Source of the DNA: Petunia secreta
Lineage: Eukaryota > Streptophyta > Magnoliopsida > Solanales > Solanaceae
Reading direction: 5' to 3'
Length of the DNA: 64,000 nucleotides
Assembly (NCBI GenBank): GCA_029990175.1
Contig: JARKIP010000023.1
Coordinates: 21,285,501 to 21,349,500 of the forward strand
Shown: piece by piece, positions 59,881 through 64,000 of the stretch
How the letters are laid out: every line of letters begins with the position of its first letter
Numbering within the stretch: the first letter of the stretch is position 1
The notes under the pieces: model-generated
Database searches by the model: none
The model's input: the letters and a program-made list of their open reading frames with translations, nothing else
What the model was told of the DNA's origin: nothing
Translations under genes and position numbers: made by a program

Positions 59881-61682
59881 CATTTGATTAGTGCTTGTAT
59901 TGCTGTAAACACTTGGATAATATTTTTATATTAAATAAATTTTCTTGAAGAATATAATAAATATCGAGAGTATTAGCCAATAAAATTAGAAGTAATACTT
60001 GCTCCATTTGATTTGTGGCAACAAAACTAAGCAAAGACGAACTATCCTTTTCATTGACTTTCACGAGTTACTAAATTGCATAGTTAACTTTTCAATATTT
60101 GTGTATATAAAACAACAACATTGAAAAAAAAAAACCTAACAAAGTCACACTCATAAAATAAATTTTCATAAACTATTTCGCAAATAATAAAGAAAAAGGC
60201 ATTCTGCTCATCTAAATCTAGTCTAGTAAAAAGCTATGCAAAAGCTAAAGAAAAGTATACAAAGAATATGGAGTATTTTGTTGAGAAAGTCCAAGTCAAA
60301 AAATTTAAAACCTAACAAATTTTACATAGTATTTGATTAAACTCCTATATCTCTTCATAATTATCCATATTCTCACTTACTTTTAAATTCTTGGAAAATT
60401 TTTTTGTGAATTTATTAGAATTAAATACAGTCTCAAGTTCACATCAAAAATGAAAATTAATATTTTTTTATCTGGTAACAATATAGACTCCTAATTTTCA
60501 TTCTGAGAATATAATTGGTAAAAAAAGGTTTTCATTTTCCTTTGTCATGAAAAACAGATAGTCTGATTCTTTTTCAATCTCCAATTTTCTACCTAACATG
60601 TATTTTATTCAAGAATATAAAATCACATATGCATTATAACATGCATGCAATTGACGTACTTCTTAGAGTTAATTTGTCATAATCCATGATGAGATTTTCC
60701 TTTTCTTAAGCTTCTTTTAGGACTCTTATGACCAAAATCTTCAACTTTAGCCCATTGAAAATTATTTAACTCTATGAATTGATGATTTTAGGATAACAGG
60801 ATCGAACTTTTTCAGGCTTGATTTTGTCAAAACATATTTCATATTTAATGTTTAATATTAGCTTAGACTCCACAAAAACAATCATTATACTGACTTAGTC
60901 AAATCTCCCGATAAAGTTTTAACGAAATTGTGTTAGTGTTATTTGTTACTCCATTAATTGTGATAGCAATGTTGTTCTTGCTGTTAACTTGGACTCACTT
61001 GTGATTTCTCATTTATTTTTCACCACACATTGGAATAAATGCCTAGCTAGGAGACGTATTCTAGTCTCTAGATTACAATGAACTAAAAAAAGATAACTTT
61101 CAGTTAGAACCAAGATACTAATATCTTGTACCTGCTCGAACTAAAACAAATTTAAATGGTTAGAACACAACTAATAATAATCATAAGAAAATTAAAATAA
61201 AACTTGCTTGGCTTAGAAGCACTTCAAGACGTTTCTTGAAGATAGTTGAAGTCTCTCCCACGAGCAAATAAAAGAATAATGACAGCTCTATCTTCGGGAT
61301 TCAACTAAGTCATACAACAAGTAGCATTCAAGAACGTTACTCTTGTATTCTTGAATCTGTGATTTCACCTTTTGATCAATGTCTCTTCCTTTTATTTTCT
61401 AGTGAAAATAACTTGTGAATTGCTTCCCAATTTCAACAAAATCAGTCGTGCATATATAAGTAAGTAGTTATTAAATACCAACTACTTTTATTAAATAAAA
61501 TTGATTAAATGACTTCATTAATTAATGAGAGATGAGATATATTTACAATGTAATTGCGTTTAGAAAATCTGAACCTAGTAGGTTCATTCATTTATTTCTG
61601 AGAAATAGGAGTTACTTTGAAATTCTTTGTTTTAACTTATCAAATGCATTGTTTCAAAATTATTGAAATATTTACTCTAACA
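59881..61682. other. AT-rich sequence; right part is probably an LTR
   Basis: No gene seen. The right-hand end, ACTCTAACA at 61674-61682, is followed by ATCCCCCGC, the complement of a polypurine tract. So the sequence just to the left is probably the 3' LTR (starting TGTTAGAGT on the - strand) of the copia remnant described next. The other LTR end is not fixed. Confidence 0.5.
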
Positions 61683-63130
61683 ATCCCCCGCTTGTTTCAA
61701 GAAATTTTGAAAGTTTTGAGACATTAATCTAGCAACATGCATCAATAATGGTGTCTTTTGGACTTGAATCATTATCTAGTGAAAGTACTCTAATTCATTG
61801 CCAACTTTAGTGAACGAATCTTGAACTGAGTAGATCATTGAATGAAGAAGAAAGTACTCCACGCACGTTACTACTTTCAGGTGAAATCGAAATCCTTTGA
61901 CACCTTACGGCCATGTGTCCTGAATCCTTTATCTAAGTGCTTTAAGATTTCCCTGTCAAAATCTTATTGAAGCGGCCTCCACTTCTCACTAAGTACGGTA
62001 AATTCATCAAGAGTAACTTTACATACTCCGACCAAATAGTCAATGAATTCATTAAGAGAATTTAATTTCAATCCCTTTCACAGCAAAATATCGGTAAATC
62101 TATCAAGAGTGTTCCTACACACTCCAACCAAATAACGATTTATAGACTTAAGAGAATATAATCTCATCCTTTCTTTAGTAGGAATATATATCGGTAAATC
62201 TATCAAGAGCATTCTTACTCACTCCAACGGAGATCGGTCTTATAGATTTATTAAGAGACGAGAATCTCCACCTATGCACATCCGCTCACTCATACAATTA
62301 GGAAATGGAAATTTCATTGACGTGCTCTATAATTGTAACTTTACTTGTTTTTCCTTTGAACCTAAGATTGCATCATTAGGAAGGGTTCCCATAAAGTATA
62401 ATTAATTTATAAAAGGCTTTATTCCCATTCCTTTATAAGTTTCCACCACCAGTCCTTTGCATAAACTTTCAGACAAAGGCTCTGCTATATTATATCTGGA
62501 ATTCATATATTGCATGGAAATTATATCATCAGCCAATAATTTTCTCACTGATTGTGTATGAGACTTACTTATCTCAATTTGTCAATTGTTACAATCACTT
62601 GAATCTTGAAATATACTCCCTCCGTTTCAAAAAGGATGAACCTTTGCGGAGTACGAGTGTCAAATTGACTAATTTTCAACGGAAATTTGCACATCGAATT
62701 TTTAAACCTTTTCAAATAAAATTTACATATTTAGAAACTACATGAAAATTACTATAAGTCACAATAGTTAAGAAGTCAAAATAGTTAGAAAATATTTGTA
62801 AGATATGTGGTCAAACATAATCTTGTTTGACCCTTCAAATAGTAATAGGTTCATCCTTTTTGAAATGGAGGGAGTAACAGCTTTATATAAATACATTGTC
62901 AATAAGGTGGTATTTATCTATAGCAATACTTCTAAGCGAGTCAGCTTCTTCTCAAGTATAATGTAATTTTATAAATTCTTTTTTCATCAACTAGCCATCA
63001 TAAAAACCGGACCAATTTAATATCCACCAAAGATTATATTGGGATGACATGACAAAGTTTATATCCTTGAGTCCATCGAAATATTATTAGACATTCAGTC
63101 TACGATCGGCTTTGACGACAAGACAAGTGC
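61683..63130 (-). pseudogene. Copia RNase H end and 3' interior, decayed (- strand)
   Basis: On the - strand, pieces read EFIKLHY, EEADSLRSI (about 62950), then after a MITE SHTQSVRKLLADDIIS (about 62550), MNSRYNIAEPLSESL and YKGMGIKP (about 62420). This order matches the copia RNase H C-terminus, in which a GMG(L/I)KP box ends the protein. About 0.7 kb of non-coding sequence follows, then the polypurine tract GCGGGGGAT (61691-61683). Stops and frameshifts are frequent, so this is an old copy. Confidence 0.65.
62616..62874. mobile_element. Stowaway MITE
   Basis: 259 bp with long inverted ends CTCCCTCCGTTTCAAAAAGG and its complement, flanked by TA on both sides, as expected for Tc1/mariner-type Stowaway elements. 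It lies within the copia RNase H remnant and splits it. Confidence 0.93.
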
Positions 63131-64000
63131 CCATACTTTCAGTATTTCAATCTTATTGTTGTCGAGCATAACGCGCCATACATTTTCATATTATGCTTGA
63201 TAAGTTGGTATTTTACCAACTTAAAGACTACTTTAAGCTTTTGCTTTTGAATCCAAAAACAACGTTTAGTGTTGTTTAATGTCGTAACTGCTTAGTTTCA
63301 GGTTTTAATGATTTTGCACGAGCAATAGTTGAAGATTGAAGTTCGAGAGCAAGACTTGGAGCCAAAGTGATCCCAAGTTACAGCATGAGGTGCCCCGCCT
63401 GAAGCTCAGGCACCCCGCCTAGTAGACTTCAGAGGCTTGAAAAGTGGAGTGCAGAATAAGGCGCTCCGCCTAGAATTTCAGGCGGAGCGCCTGGAAAAAT
63501 ACAGAGAGAAAGATTGCATGAGGCGCTCCACCTAGAATTTCAGGCGGAGCGCCTGAAGAAAAATACAGAGAGCAAGATTTCATGAGGCGCTCCGCCTAAA
63601 ATTTGAGGTGGGCGCCTGAATGAAGTCCTGAAGCTTGACATTTTGAGGCCCAGAAAGAGGCGGACAGCCCACTCTTTGAGGCGCTCCGCCTCAGCTGCTG
63701 TGACTGCATTTTCTCAGTTTGTATAAATAGTAAAAGCTAGGGTTTAACAAACACATTAGATATCACATTTGCTACTTGTTTTGAGGCGATTTTGGGAGCC
63801 ATGTAGAGGTCTTAACATCGTTTTGTAAGCTTCTAAACTTGTATCTTTGAATCATATTCCATATATCATTCAAAACTCATGTTCAACATGATTCTATCAT
63901 TTCATTACATCTATTATTGCTTTGATTCAAACCCTAGTTATGAGTAGCTAAATTCATAACTAGGGGTGTAAATAGGCTATGGTGATAGAAAATCAATGGG
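63131..64000. other. LTR-like region at the right end of the window
   Basis: No gene. A TATA-like GTATAAATAG at 63721 follows a block of GGCGCTCCGCC motifs, the same layout as in the LTRs at 2503 and 6633 (motif block, then TATAAATA about 100-150 bp later), though the surrounding sequence is different. It is probably part of an LTR whose ends I cannot set because the window stops. Confidence 0.45.
63388..63690. repeat. Array of AGGCGCTCCGCCT / AGGCGGAGCGCCT motifs
   Basis: About nine copies in both orientations, including AGGTGCCCCGCCT and AGGCACCCCGCCT variants. Each copy can pair with itself (AGGCG/CGCCT) and neighbouring opposite copies can pair with each other, for example around 63469-63493 and 63521-63556. 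Confidence 0.85.

Overview
This window is plant nuclear DNA. It carries intron-containing genes with GT..AG introns, Stowaway and Tourist-type MITEs, a Helitron, a hAT remnant, and Ty1/copia and Ty3/gypsy LTR retrotransposons with plant-type primer-binding sites. The protein families and repeat flavour suggest a dicot, probably Solanaceae (inference; no marker gene fixes the species). There are no bacterial features, CRISPR arrays, or rRNA or tRNA genes that I can see.

The host content is one local gene family: major facilitator superfamily transporters of the organic cation/carnitine transporter 7 (OCT7) / NiaP nicotinate-transporter type. Five copies alternate in orientation: a broken + copy (1-7695), an intact - copy (13131-15837), an intact + copy (17318-22824), an intact - copy (23763-29308), and a broken + copy (33112-55990). 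The three intact copies share a five-exon structure with nearly constant exon lengths (281-284, 238, 475-484, 203, 222-225 bp) and encode 472, 477 and 475 residues. Copies 2/3 and 4/5 are head-to-head pairs; copies 1/2 and 3/4 are tail-to-tail.

Everything else is mostly mobile DNA, much of it with exact ends and target-site duplications (TSDs). Within copy 1 lies a 4.8-kb gypsy deletion derivative (2503-7303). Downstream of it is a 4.7-kb copia element (8152-12820, TSD GCTTC). Intron 4 of copy 3 holds a 1.4-kb foldback element. Copy 4 holds a Tourist-like MITE plus two ~1.06-kb Mutator-like repeats in opposite orientation that flank its exons 3 and 4. The divergent promoter of pair 4/5 is split by a 2.8-kb Helitron.

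Exon 1 of copy 5 is opened by a four-level nest: an apparent solo LTR (33236-55631), containing a hAT remnant (33622-55566), containing an Athila-type gypsy element (33854-55075, TSD GTTGA), whose 5' LTR contains a 9.55-kb non-autonomous gypsy element (44590-54141, TSD GTTTC).

From 56.0 kb to the end there are only repeats: a degenerate Stowaway with a long TA tract, a 1.2-kb terminal-inverted element, a 0.42-kb tandem duplication, a - strand copia RNase H remnant carrying a Stowaway MITE, and an LTR-like stretch rich in a GGCGCTCCGCC motif. That motif also appears in the gypsy element at the other end of the window.

I found no convincing new enzymatic system. The most notable structures are the alternating transporter cluster, the inverted repeats around exons 3-4 of copy 4, the foldback intron, the four-level nest, and an Athila element whose LTRs look far younger than its broken genes. 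Exon limits were set by reading splice sites and comparing copies; identities between repeats are by eye.
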